64,000 bases of DNA from Dryas octopetala (GCA_963921425.1 OY992839.1:16786910-16850909); one strand, 5' to 3'. Positions 48,129 to 59,640 are shown, counted from the stretch's first letter. Made by a program: numbers and translations. Notes: generated from the letters alone by a model not told the origin.

Positions 48129-50264
48129 ATGAACCCTGAACTTGTTGCTAGGTTGGAGAGGCTCAAGGACGAAGCTTTAGGTGCATCACAAGTCAGCCCG
48201 CAACCTAGTGCATCAGATTCGAGTAGTGAAGAGACTGAGAGTGTCGACATGGCTGAAGCAAATGAGATAGTGCCGCAGCCCCTGAGCCATTTTTCAGCAC
48301 CTTCGCTGCCCACTCAACCATCGTGCATTCAGTATGCCACCATAGCCACTGATTTCGAAATCAAGAGTGGTCAGATTCATTTGTTGCCGAGTTACCATGG
48401 GCTGAATGGGGAGGATCCGATCCATTTCTTGAAGGAGTTTTCCGGGGTTTGTGAAGCCGCACAATTGAGGGGCCTGAATGCCGATCAGTACCGTTTGAGG
48501 ATGTTCCCTTTTGCGCTTAAGGACAAGGCAAAGAGGTGGTTGTATTCGCTGCCCAGTGGTTCCATTTCGACATGGGATGATCTTTCGAGCAAGTTTTTGA
48601 ACAAGTTCTATTCCATTTCCAAGACTAATTCGATTCGGAAGGAGATCCTTGGATTTGTGCAAAAGGCGGACGAACCATTCCATGAGACTTGGGACAGATT
48701 CAATGAGTTACTTACTAGCTGCCCACACCACAACTTATTTCCTTGGTATGTGATTTGTTGTTTTTATCAGGGATTATTGGAGAGAGACCAAGCCAAGGTG
48801 GATTCGGCATGTGGTGGTGCATTCATGTCCAAAACGGAGGATGAGGCTACAGAATTGTTTGAGTCGCTTTCTTTGAGTTCTCAACAATGGGATTCCAATC
48901 GTGCAAGAGGAGGACCAAAGAGAGGGTTATATGAGGTGGCTGATGTGCCAAACACCATGGAGGGACAGATTATGGAAATCAAGACTATGGTGCAGAAGTT
49001 ATCTTTGGCTCAAGAGAAGATGATGAGTGTGCAAGGACAAGGGGGTGACGTGGAACAAGTGAACCAGGTTGGGAGCTATCCTAGGGTGCCGTATGACCCA
49101 TATTCCAACACTTACAACCCTGGATGGAAGAACAACCCGAATTTCAGATGGAGCAACAACAATGGACAGCAAGCTAGTGGGAGCACCAACAAGCCGTATG
49201 TGCACCCTAATGCCGAGAGGTCTAGTTTGGAGGACAAGATTGCTCAGATTGCTCAAAGCACCACTTCCCTTGCCCAAAGCACCAATGCCTTCATGAACCG
49301 TACCGAGCAGCAGATGCAAGCCAATTCGAAGGCTATTGCACACTTGGAGAGTCAAATGGGTCAGATTGCCACTACTTTGGGTCAGAGAGAGAAGGGGAAG
49401 TTGCCAAGTCAGCCCATCGTCAACCCGAAGAATGAGGAGCATGTAAATGCTATTTTGAGGACTACCGCAAGAAAGAGAGTTAGAGTGGTCAAGACTAAGG
49501 AGGTGAAGGAAGTGATTGAGATCAGTGATAGTGAGGAAGAGGAGGATCCAGAAATGATTGAAGAGGAAGCTGATACACGTGTGATTCCCCTCATTCCGGA
49601 CATTGACATCACCAAATTTCCAGCAACCATGAGGGAATTGAAGTCTATTGAGAAGAAGGTTGAGGAGCAAGGGCATAGTCACAATGTTCCTAGGGAGATT
49701 TGTGGTTATCTCTTTGCATCTTTTCCAAGCAAGAAGAAGGATCCGGGCTCGTTGGTCATATCATGCAGCATAGGGGAGCATAAGATCACCAATGCCTTAG
49801 TTGACAGTGGTTCAGCTATCAATGTCATGCCGCTGGTTGTGTTCGAGAGGCTTGGATTTAAGGAGGCTGATTTGCAACCATTTGATGTGGACATTCGTTT
49901 CGCCAACTCTTCAGCCCAAAAAGCTTGTGGTATGCTTGTGGATGTTTTGGTTAAATGTCGTAAATTACTAATCCCCTCTGATTTCATAGTGCTAGATGTG
50001 CCGACAATTCCGGGCGATGTCTCTATTATTCTTGGAAGACCATTTTTGTGCACCTCTAACATGGAGTACAAAGCATTGGAGAGCGCCATGACAATTCGGC
50101 ACTACACCAAGCGAGAGCTGTATGTGCTCACTTCCGAGATGCCAGAAAACGAGGAGGTCACTTTTTATGGAGAGGAGAAGTCCGAGATGGAGAGCTTCCT
50201 CAGTTCGTTCCTAGGGAATGCCGAGAGTAGCAATGACAAGAGGAAGAGGAAAGGACGTAAGTAA
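48129..50264 (+). CDS. Gag-protease protein of Athila-like element
   Basis: 711 aa from ATG 48129; the frame is open upstream only via a GTG. The N-terminal Gag core (about 90-260) has the FLKEF, KRWLYSLP and CPHHN (198-202) signatures of plant gypsy capsids, closest in my knowledge to Athila. A polar, probably coiled-coil stretch (about 368-425, IAQSTTSLAQS-type) and an acidic stretch (about 464-480) follow. The retropepsin-like protease has DSGSAINVMP with catalytic D559. The protein ends in KRKRKGRK, a basic tail. There is no CCHC zinc knuckle and no RT or integrase. Role: probably capsid assembly and processing, possibly also for the ORF-less relatives. The ORF is intact, unlike its copy in element F. 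A CTCTTGATTAG acceptor-like tract ends 9 bases before the ATG. Confidence 0.92.
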   Translation: MNPELVARLERLKDEALGASQVSPQPSASDSSSEETESVDMAEANEIVPQPLSHFSAPSLPTQPSCIQYATIATDFEIKSGQIHLLPSYHGLNGEDPIHFLKEFSGVCEAAQLRGLNADQYRLRMFPFALKDKAKRWLYSLPSGSISTWDDLSSKFLNKFYSISKTNSIRKEILGFVQKADEPFHETWDRFNELLTSCPHHNLFPWYVICCFYQGLLERDQAKVDSACGGAFMSKTEDEATELFESLSLSSQQWDSNRARGGPKRGLYEVADVPNTMEGQIMEIKTMVQKLSLAQEKMMSVQGQGGDVEQVNQVGSYPRVPYDPYSNTYNPGWKNNPNFRWSNNNGQQASGSTNKPYVHPNAERSSLEDKIAQIAQSTTSLAQSTNAFMNRTEQQMQANSKAIAHLESQMGQIATTLGQREKGKLPSQPIVNPKNEEHVNAILRTTARKRVRVVKTKEVKEVIEISDSEEEEDPEMIEEEADTRVIPLIPDIDITKFPATMRELKSIEKKVEEQGHSHNVPREICGYLFASFPSKKKDPGSLVISCSIGEHKITNALVDSGSAINVMPLVVFERLGFKEADLQPFDVDIRFANSSAQKACGMLVDVLVKCRKLLIPSDFIVLDVPTIPGDVSIILGRPFLCTSNMEYKALESAMTIRHYTKRELYVLTSEMPENEEVTFYGEEKSEMESFLSSFLGNAESSNDKRKRKGRK

Positions 50265-50300
50265 AGGAGATGGCAATGTCAGGCTGAAGACAGAAAAACA

Positions 50301-50325
50301 AGCGCTTATTGGGAGGCAACCCAAG
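50301..50325 (+). promoter_or_regulatory. Conserved hairpin after the gag-pro stop
   Basis: The core TTGGGAGGCAACCCAA can fold with a TTGGG/CCCAA stem. It begins with AGCGCT and starts about 37 bases after the stop codon. Copies are at 12735-12760 and 25721-25748 (minus), 32074-32096 and 60151-60176. It is kept even where the ORF is gone, which argues for a cis role such as packaging or RNA processing; the role is unproven. Confidence 0.6.
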
Positions 50326-51094
50326 TTTTTGTTTCGAATAATGGAGGAGAAGTCATTGAGGACCAAGGAGGCCGCGTCTACCCTTGGAGTGTCCACGCTT
50401 GCGTACGCAAGTAAACAGTTTCTTTATTTCGCTTCATAAGACAATTTCTTGTTTTGGTGTGTTTATTTAATTTTGGATGTTTGCAATTTCCCGTTTCGCT
50501 TGATTTGATCAATCTTGCATTTATTTCATATACATTGAGGGCAATGTATCATTTAAGTGTGGGGGGAAGGGCAATTGTCATCTGTTAGTGTTTTTAGGTT
50601 AGAACAAGTGTTTAGGGTGTTTTAAGTGTTTTTGAGCGTTTTTAGAAAAAAAAAAAAAGAAAAATTTTTTTCGTTTTTAGTGTTTTTAGGTGTTTTTAGG
50701 TTAGGAAAAAACTTTTTCTTTTGTTTTTAAACTTGGGGTGTCAAAACCCACATCAAAATGCACGTTTTCATGAGATCTCATTCACCTTAGTGATGGATGT
50801 GATTCTTTTGAAGTGTGCGACATCGTTTTAAAAACAAAAAGTTTTTGAGTCATTTTGGGTGTTTCAGGTCGTTTTGAGTCCCCAACTAATTGATTTGAGT
50901 GTGCATGATTGTTATGAGCATGTTTTAGTATTGTGTGTATAATTGGTGTTCTTTTCATTCTAATAGTGTTCCATAACATATCTTGCAATTCTATGTCATT
51001 TGGCCTTGTTGATATGAATTTAGGTTGTGATTAGCATTACTAATGATTATATGCATAATAGAGTAGACTTGCATGACCTAAGTGAGCTTTTGAG

Positions 51095-51790
51095 CCCTGT
51101 TCTTCAATTCTTGAGTGTTGCGCGCCACTCTAATTCTATCATTGTCATATAAGTCGTTGTTTTGATCTCATTGATCTCATTGTCTTCATTTGGTCATTTT
51201 CTTGGAATATGCATAATCTTGAATCAATGAGCTAGAACTCTTTTCTTGTGTATACAAAGCATGCCGTATTTGCATAACTCTTGAGAAATGAATTTAGGCC
51301 CTGTTTGTGTACCCCATAGCCTGAAAGCCTACCCATTACATGTTTTATCCTTAGTTACCCATTTTGAGCCTTTTAAGCCGTTCTCTTTGTTACCCCATAC
51401 CAAACCCTAAGTTTGGGGGTGTACCACCCCTTTCATCCGTTTTACCCCTGTTCTTCAATTCTTGAGTGTTGCGCGCCACTCTAATTCTATCATTGTCATA
51501 TAAGTCGTTGTTTTGATCTCATTGTCTTCATTTGGTCATTTTCTTGGAATATGCATAATCTTGAATCAATGAGCTAGAACTCTTTTCTTGTGTATACAAA
51601 GCATGCCGTATTTGCATAACTCTTGAGAAATGAATTTAGGCCCTGTTTGTGTACCCCATAGCCTGAAAGCCTACCCCTTACATGTTTTATCCTTAGTTAC
51701 CCATTTTGAGCCTTTTAAGCCGTTCTCTTTGTTACCCCATACCAAACCCTAAGTTTGGGGGTGTACCACCCCTTTCATCCGTTTTACCCC
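51095..51790 (+). repeat. Tandem duplication of about 350 bp
   Basis: Two direct copies, 51095-51445 and 51446-51790, of the segment beginning CCCTGTTCTTCAATTCTTGA and ending TCATCCGTTTTACCCC. The first copy has an extra 11-bp GATCTCATT repeat. Element F has one copy only (about 60880-61225), so the duplication is particular to this element. Confidence 0.9.
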
Positions 51791-52634
51791 TTTTATGGGG
51801 TTTGCAAGTTGTTTACATGTTGATTGAGGTGGAAAAGAAGTGAAAATGCATAGCTTATACAAAAATGTGTTAGAAAAGTATGTATGCCGTACCCAAAGAA
51901 AAGAAAAAGGAAAGAAATCAAAGAAAAGAGATGGGACGGTTTCAAAAGAAAGAAAAAAAAAATGAGCAAAAAGAGTTCAAAGTAAGCTATGAAGTGCAAA
52001 GAAGCAAAGTGTACCTCAGAATGTTCTAGTGATGCTTGCAATTCCATAAAATTAGCCTTTGTGTTTCCGTTTCATTTCAATACCCTATCCTAGCCTAAGC
52101 CTTCATTATAACCCTATTAAAGCCCTAGCTGATCTCAAGAGTGTGTATTATACTTATGTGGAGTCTATTCAAGAAAGGGAGCCTATGGCTATTGATTCTA
52201 TTTCAAGCATTTGTATTCCTTTCATGAGATCAGTATTTCTTTCTAAATGTGCCTTTATTTCATGTACATATGTGAGCTAATTGCTTTTGTTATATATTTC
52301 CTCTCACATATACTTTTGAGTGCACATAACAACCCAATTCTTGAGTGTTTATCGTTGAGAGTATGCCATAGTGAGGATTGGAGTTGAATCTATTATGTAT
52401 GTACTGTTTTAGTCTTGTTTGTCTAAATACTTGGATTTGTGTCAAGGATGGCCTATATGACAATAGAGGAGCGAGGTATGTTATTTGAAATGTTATTAGA
52501 ATTTGAAGAATACCATTTATATGCCTTGCTTTCTTATGTGATTAATGGTTGTGCGCATGAATTCAGTTGTTGGGATGTTGGAGTCAGTTTTGAGTCTTTT
52601 CTTTCCTTTATTTGCTCGAGGACTAGCAAAATCT

Positions 52635-52647
52635 AAGTTTGGGGGTG
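52635..52647 (+). promoter_or_regulatory. Polypurine tract of the gag-pro element
   Basis: AAGTTTGGGGGTG directly before the 3' LTR start TGATGAGTG. Confidence 0.88.
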
Positions 52648-55082
52648 TGATGAGTGTGCATTTTGCATCACTTTATGATACTAATTCCTTAACCTAGAGT
52701 GTTAGAACTCGCTATTTTGTGTTTCTTGTATTGTTTTTGTGTTTTCAGGTCAAATGAAGCAGAAATGAGAAAAAGAAGCAAATGGAGCCATTTTGGGACA
52801 ATTCCTGGTCAAACCAGGAAAACGAGTGAAATCCTGGTCAAATCAGGAAAAGTGCAGAAATCCTAGTCAAATGAGGATTCCTAGTCACACTAGGAAACAT
52901 CAAGTCCAGAACCATCATTGCGGAGCCAGAAATGTGAAATCCTGATTCAAACAGGAATTCCTGGTCGAACTAGGAAACCTAACCCAACTAGGGAAAGGAG
53001 TCCTAGTGACACTAGGAGACCCCAGGGGCAATATGGTCATTACGAGAAGTCGAAATGGATAAGGAATCTCTCATTTTCAAGAAATCCTAGTTGCACCAGG
53101 AAATGTTTTTCAAGGTTCCAGAAGCTTCCAGAAGGTGGTGGAAATCCATGGAAATGAATGGAGGGAAGAAATGAATTTGAATTCAAATGGAAATGAGGGG
53201 CAAAATGGGAAGTCAAAAGTGGAAATGAGCCCATGCATGCGCATGCATGCCATGCAAACCCTAGCAAGACAAGGGGCCATGCGCAAGCCCAAGGTGACAA
53301 GCCCAAGGTGGAAGCCCATGGAGTGAAACCCTAGCCCATCTTGTGCAAGCTACTGAAGCCCAACATGGAAGCCCAACATGCAAGCCCAAAGCCCAAGACT
53401 ACCAGCCCAAACACCAAGGAAGGACCCTAGCTAGGCTAGGCGTGAGCCACTCAAGCCCAAAAGGGAGCAGCCCATCACGCCAAGGCCTGATCAGCTAGCC
53501 CTAGCTGAAGCCGCAAGGCACTAGGAGAGCAAACCCTAGCCAGCCACAACTTGCTCTTCCTTGCCTCTCAAGGAAGGCTTTTCCTATTTAAATCCCCTCA
53601 TTCAGACTTTGAGGAAACATTATTTTCTCTCCTCCTCCAGCCGAAATCACTCTCTCTCTCCCTCTTAGTTTTATTTTGCTGTTTTAGGGTTTTAGTTTCA
53701 GACTTTTATTCTTGTAAGGTGAGCCGAATTCAGAGAGAGGTTTAGGAAGAGGGTGGCGTGACAAGTGAGAGGGAAGAACCACCTGCTGCCGCAAGCCCAA
53801 GCTCACCTTGCCGTGAGCCAATTGCTTGTGCTAGGTGCCTCCTCCTTCTTCTCTCCTTGCCGCAGCCCCCATTTGTTGCACCTCTGATTTTTGTTTTCCT
53901 TTTCCTTCTAGTATCTATTCTTATTGTTGGATCATGTTACTGATTTTATTTAATTAATTTGCTGGTTTTATTTAGTTGTCTTTTTATTTCTTTATTAGCT
54001 TTGGTTCTGATTTTAGTTAATTGTTTATGTTTATGCAATTTAATTTATGTGATCTCATTTAATTGTGTAGTTGTTCTAGTTGCTTTATGTTTCTGATTTT
54101 TAATTAGTGCATGCGTTTAATCTTGTGTGTCTTGCGTTTCTGATTTCATTTAGTTTATGCTTCTAAGTTTGTTTAATTTGTGTTTCTGATTTCCGTTAAC
54201 AATCATGAATTGGGATTTCATTTATTTGTTGCTGTTTTGTTTCTTTTATTTGTTTTATTTAATTATGTAGGTTAGTTATTCTATCTTGCATGTTAGTTGT
54301 AGGTCGATTAATGGATTCGTATGCTTTAACAAATCGTTTATCCGTCTCTTGGTCTGTTAGTTTGATGTTTGCGCATATTAAATTTCCACTATCTATTAGA
54401 ACCCCCGTCACTAGTTGTTTGCATCCTTTGACTGGCCACCTTAGGGTAATTGCATCTAGTTTATCTGTTAGGTTTAGCTGTGAAATAGTCAAAGACACTA
54501 AACCACAAGTAACAAGGGAATAAGGGATTATTCTTGGTAGTGGGGTTGGGCGACCTCTATAAGGAAATAGTCAAAGCTTATATGTTGTGCATGTTTGACG
54601 TTCTCATAAAACTTAATGACTCCTGCATGGGTAACAGCTGCCCTAGCTTGAACTAGGGAACATGTAGGTTAACTAGCTAAGGAAGGTCCAAGAAGCTCTT
54701 AGTTTATGCATTAGGAGAACAATGGCGAGAAAGTAACTAGCCAAACCTTTTTAGCTGTCAAACTTTAATATGTTGTGTTCAAATTAACTGTCATTAGCCT
54801 TGGATGGTTATTGCATGCTTATCTGATTTGAAACTGAAAATTAACATTGCAAGATAAGAATATAGTGTGTGTGCGTGTGGTGATGTGTGCGTGTGTTTCC
54901 ATCTTTCAAAACCCCGCATTTAGTTATTCTAGTGATTAATTGCATTGATTTGTTGTTTGTTAACCATTCCCTGTGGGATCGACCTCGTGCTTGTACGCTT
55001 TGCTACTAATGCGATTCGTGCACTTGCGAGTAAACTTAGAATGAGGTAATTGTTTATTTTATTCTAAGAAAACACATCAACA
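52648..55082 (+). repeat. 3' LTR of the gag-pro element
   Basis: 2435 bp, TGATGAGTGTGC to CATCAACA, followed by AGGCT (55083-55087). It lacks about 100 bp of the GGGCCC/CATGCATG-rich section kept in the 5' LTR (junction near 53221). Confidence 0.9.
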
Positions 55083-55087
55083 AGGCT

Positions 55088-56465
55088 CACGGCAAAGGTG
55101 AGCTAGGGCTGCGGCACATGGTCTCTCATTCTCCCTCAAGTGGCGCCACCCTCTCACTCTCTCTCTCTGAAATTCGGCCTCCCCCTCTCTCTCTGAATTC
55201 TGAAAATATAAAAATATGGGAACCCTAAACAATGAGAGAATAGGATATATTTATAGAGGTGAGATGAGGATTCCTTGGGAGGCAAGGAGAAGACAAGGTG
55301 CGGCTAGGGTTTCATTAAAAGAACATGGGCTTAAGTGAATTTCTTGCTCCTTAAGACTTCTAATTTTCGGCCAAAAGTGGGCTTTGGGCTGATTTGGGCT
55401 CTTTTTGGGCGTAACTTATTTTCAGCTCGCGGAACTGCTGCGCTACCTCCACTAAAATGGCCATATCTTGAGCTACAAAACTCGGAATTGAAATCCGTAA
55501 AATTCCCTGCGAAGCTAACATCCGTATCTTTCCAACCATATATGGAATGCTACCTGGTTCTCTCTGGAGAATTACAGAATTGCTGTCGAAATTGGTGCTC
55601 TATTTTCCAGGGTTTTGACTTCTTTTTCAGCTAGGATTCCTTGGGTTTTCTCTTTGCATGGCTGTATGGGATGGGCTGCTGCAAGTGACGTGATGGGCTT
55701 CCTCCCTTCTAGCTTGCGCATGGCTGCATGACTTAGGTTGAATGGGTTGCACAGGCCCTAGGGTTTCAGTGCATGGGCTGCCACCTTGCATGGCGTGATG
55801 GACTTGGGCTGCTAGGTTTAGGCGCATGGGCTTGCATGGGATGCGCATGTATGCATGGGCTGCCACCTTGCCATTGACTTCCACATAGCCCCATGGCCCA
55901 TTTGACTTGATGACATGTCATAGTTGACCCTTGACCATTGACTTTAACTTTCCATTTCGCCCCTCATTTCCATGGATGTCCACCACCTTCTAGAAGCTTT
56001 TGGAACCTTGACTTGATAGAGTTGACTTTGACCAACCTTTCCTAGTCCCACTAGGATTCCTTGTAGATGTAGGATTCCTTGTCCATTTCAACTTCTCATA
56101 ATGACCATATTGCCCCTAGTGACTCCTAGTCTCATCAGGACTCCTTTTCCTAGTAGGATTAGGTTTCCTAGTTCAACCAGGAATTCCTGCTTCAATTAAG
56201 ATTTCTCATTTCTGGCTTCGCAATGATGGTTCTGGGCTTGATGTTTCCTCTTGTGACTAGGAATCCTCATTTGACTAGGATTTCTGCTCGTTTCCTAGTT
56301 TGTCCAGGAAATGTCCCAAAACGGCTCCATTTGCTCCTATTTCCTATTTTTGCTTCATTAGACCTAAAAACACAAAAACAAGATAACAGACACCAAAGTA
56401 TCGAGTTCTAACACTCTAGGTTAGGGAGTTAGTATCATAAAATAACGTAAAATGAACACTCATCA
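55088..56465 (-). mobile_element. Solo LTR (type D, minus), right part
   Basis: Completes the LTR begun at 44447 (about 2373 bp together). Minus-strand TATAAATA is at 55248-55255, the shared 140-bp module at about 55425-55570 and dyads at 56035-56315. It ends CACTCATCA, followed by ATTCG (56466-56470), which matches 44442-44446. Confidence 0.92.
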
Positions 56466-56470
56466 ATTCG

Positions 56471-57687
56471 CTGCCTAGTGGTTCCATTTCGACTCGGGAT
56501 GATCTTTCGAACAAGTTCCTGAACAAGTTCTATTCTATTTCCAAGACCAACTCAATTAGGAAGGAGATACTCGGATTTGTGCAAAAAGCCGAAGAGCCAT
56601 TCCATGAGACTTAAAACAGATTTAATGAGTTGCTTACTAGCTGCCCGCACCACAACCTATCCCCTTGGTATGTGATTTTTTGTTTTTATCAAGGACTTTT
56701 GGAGAGGGATCAAGCTAAGGTGGATTCGGCATATGGTGGTGCATTCATGTCTAAAACTGAAGATGAGGCTACAGAGTTATTTGAGTCACTTTCTTTGAGT
56801 TCTCAACAATGGGATTCTAATCGTTCAAGAGGAGGATCAAAGAGAGGGTTATATGAGGTAGCTGACGTGCCAAACACCATGGAAGGACAGATTGCTGAAA
56901 TCAGGACTATAGTGCATAAGCTGTCATTGGCTCAAGAGAAGTTGATGGGTGTGCAAGCACAAGGGAATGACGTGGAGCAAGTAAATCAGGTTGGAAGCTA
57001 TTTAGGGTGCCATACGATCCTTATTCCAACACTTAAAACCCTGGATGGAAGAAGAACCCCAATTTTAGGTGGAGAACACTAATGGACAGCAAGCTAGTGG
57101 GAGCAATAACAAGCCCTATGTGCACCCTAATGCCGAGAGGTTTAGCTTGGAGGAAAAGATCGCTCAGATTGCTCAAAGCACCACGTCCCTAGCTCAAAGC
57201 ACCAATGCCTTCATGAATCGGACCGAGCAGCAAATGCAAGCTAACTCGAAGGCTATTGCAAACTTAGAGAGTCAAGTGGGTCAGATTGCCACTACTTTGG
57301 GTCAAAGAGAGAAGGGGAAGTTGCCTAGTCAGCCAGTCGTCAACCCAAAGAATGAGGAGCATGTGAATGCCATTCTGAAAACAACTCCAAGAAAGACGGT
57401 GAGAGTAATCAAGAGTAAGGAGGTGATTGAGATCATAGATAGTGAGGAAGAGGAGGACCCGATCATGACTGAAGAATATGTGGATACGCGCGTGATTCCC
57501 CTCATTTCGGACATCGATGTCACCAAGTTTCCAGCAACCATGAAGGAATTGAAGTCAATTGAGAAGAAGGTTAAGGAGCAAGGGCATAGTCACAACGTTC
57601 CTAGGGAGATTTGTGGTTGTCTCTTTGCAACTTATCCGATCAAGAAGAGAGATCCGGGCTCGTTGGTCATACCATGTAGCATAGGGG
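56471..57687 (+). pseudogene. Gag-pro of element F, piece 2
   Basis: Continues element F's Gag after the solo LTR. A TGG codon of the intact relative is a TAA here (56612-56614). Single-base deletions near 57003 and 57074 shift the frame, with another TAA between them. The rest follows the intact protein (coiled-coil and acidic stretches) up to the start of the protease, where the LTR at 57693 interrupts it. It cannot make a full protein. Confidence 0.9.
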
Positions 57688-57692
57688 AGTAT

Positions 57693-59635
57693 TGATATGT
57701 TCATAAATTCATATCCTTTTATATTCCTCTTACTTAGTTTTTCTGAGTTCATTTGATTAAAAGCTTTAAATTTCATTTAGTTTTGTGTTTTTAGATTCCG
57801 AACAATAAAATGAGAAATTTCACCATTTATTCTCCTTAATAGATTTTAACATGAATCCAATTGGAGATAGAAGCTAACACCTTGAATTTATTTCAGATTA
57901 AATTTCGTGACATTTGAAGACTTTTAAGGTGTTTATTTTGAATTTCAAAGTCAGCCCAAAACTGCACCCGAGGAGAACTGAGTCAGCTGCATTGTGTGGG
58001 CCATAACTTTTTGGTTTGAGTTTGGATTGAGGCATATAATATATGGTTGGAAAAAAGACATCCAGGGCTTTCTATTGATATATAAAACATAAATTTCTGA
58101 GTCGGTTAAGGCCTCCAAATTGCTCTCCAAAGAAAGCTCAGAAATCCTGTCAGAAAAAGGATAAATTGGTCCCAAGGCATCTTTGCATTTTGGGTAATTG
58201 CCTATCACATGCTCTCTTTCCTTCCCCTTTGTTTGCCCATTCTAAGCAAAATTCAGAAACTACAATGTGAAGGCTCTAAATGAGGCAAAGAGAACATCTA
58301 TCTATCTCAACATCCTTTAAGGATCATCCATTGAGGGATAAGATGAAATATTCTCATTTTTGAATTAACCAAACCTTATCCCTTCATTTTCTTTTAATCC
58401 TAGCCACATATTCTAGACATAACAACTTACCCAAACCATAAAACACTCTCTCATTTTCGAGCTCCCATCTCCATCCTCTCTAATTTCACTCATTTCATCA
58501 TTCATTCCATCATCTCATCTCAAAAACACACATCTCATCTTCCATCTTCCAAAACCCTAGTTTTTTCTCATCTCTCTTCATCATTTCTTTTCTCCATCAT
58601 CCCTCCATCAACTCTTCCTCTCCAAAAAGCCAAACACCATCACAACACCCATCTACCATATTCACCACCATTATTGCAAGAGGAGCATGGAGGCACTTGG
58701 GACAAGAAGCTATTTTGGGCATCCTTGGAGGAGTGACACCCCTTGGGAGCTTGGCTTCAACATCTAGTGTTTTCTCTTTTCCTTCTTGTTTCCATTTATG
58801 TTTCAATTTGTGATGTTGTTTGTAACTTTTATGGCTAGTGAGTAGTTTCTTGATTTGGGGTTAGGGATGTAGCCCTAGCCCAACCATGTAATGACTTTGT
58901 GATTTGTGATATAAATACCCTTTTGGATATATATGCTCTTATGCTAGTTTAAAGATCATGACTTATATGTGTGAATTTACCACTTGTGCATATGAGAAAT
59001 GTTGTCATGTAGAAATTGGAGATTGGTAATCTTTAGTTTCTAAAGCTTGTTGCATAAGAGCATGGTAATTTAAAAGCACTTTGGTTGGTTGTTTTAATTG
59101 CTTGCATTCCTCATCCTTATAACTTTATGCACCTAGGGTTTTCTATGGCATTAATCTTAGGTAGTTACCTATCACCTTGGTTGGGATAGTTGATAACATG
59201 AAAGAGGATGTGCCCTAATTTACCTTGATCGGGGGTTAGGAGGGAATTTAATCTATCTAATTTGGCATAATCATTAATTGCATTGTTTGTTACATGGGAG
59301 GGTTAGTGTGAACCCCTAATAACCCCAAATCCTTCATCATCATTGAATTTAATTTGTACTTGAATTTGCTTGTATTTCCATTTGTTAGTTTCAAATTCTA
59401 GTGTTACTTACCATCAATCAACCAAACAACAACTCAACACTACACATTTGCACATACCATTATGTTTAGTCTTGGTTTTGCATAGTACATAGTAGGTTGT
59501 TTGTTAGTTTTATAACCCAAAAATCAATCTAGCTTGTGATTGAAATCCTAATCCAATCTCTTGGGTACGACAACCCCCTACTTCCATTTCCATACTAAAA
59601 CTTGACAACCTTGCACTTGAGGTAGGACAACAAAA
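57693..59635 (+). mobile_element. Solo LTR of an unrelated family
   Basis: A 1943-bp insertion starting TGATATGTTC, with AGTAT on both sides (57688-57692 and 59636-59640). The host frame EYQIENAL is restored when one AGTAT and the insert are removed. Near the end is CTTGGGTACGACAACCC, typical of plant LTR 3' ends. The LTR-like terminus ACAACA ends at 59632, leaving three extra A before the duplication. A TATA-like GATATAAATACCC is near 58908. No PBS or internal region is present; encoded ORFs are short and unrecognised. Confidence 0.8.
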
Positions 59636-59640
59636 AGTAT

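Larger units (their letters stand above)
50265..52634 (+). mobile_element. 3' non-coding region of the gag-pro element
   Basis: 2.37 kb with no coding signal where pol would be in an autonomous element. It holds the conserved hairpin (50301-50325), a small palindrome CTTGCGTACGCAAG (50399-50412), a tandem duplication (51095-51790), an A-rich tract (about 51895-51970) and conserved sequence up to the PPT. The same order occurs in element F (60121-61590) and in the ORF-less elements. Confidence 0.85.
45442..55082 (+). mobile_element. Gag-protease-only Athila-like retrotransposon
   Basis: This 9641-bp element has AGGCT duplications (45437-45441 and 55083-55087), LTRs of 2504 and 2435 bp, a perfect tRNA-Asp PBS, a 711-aa Gag-Pro ORF, 2.4 kb of non-coding DNA and a PPT. 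No RT, RNase H or integrase sequence is present, so it cannot copy itself alone. Such gag-bearing elements lacking pol are known in plants (TR-GAG type). It is nested in a solo LTR that is nested in element F, which carries the same kind of ORF. Confidence 0.93.
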
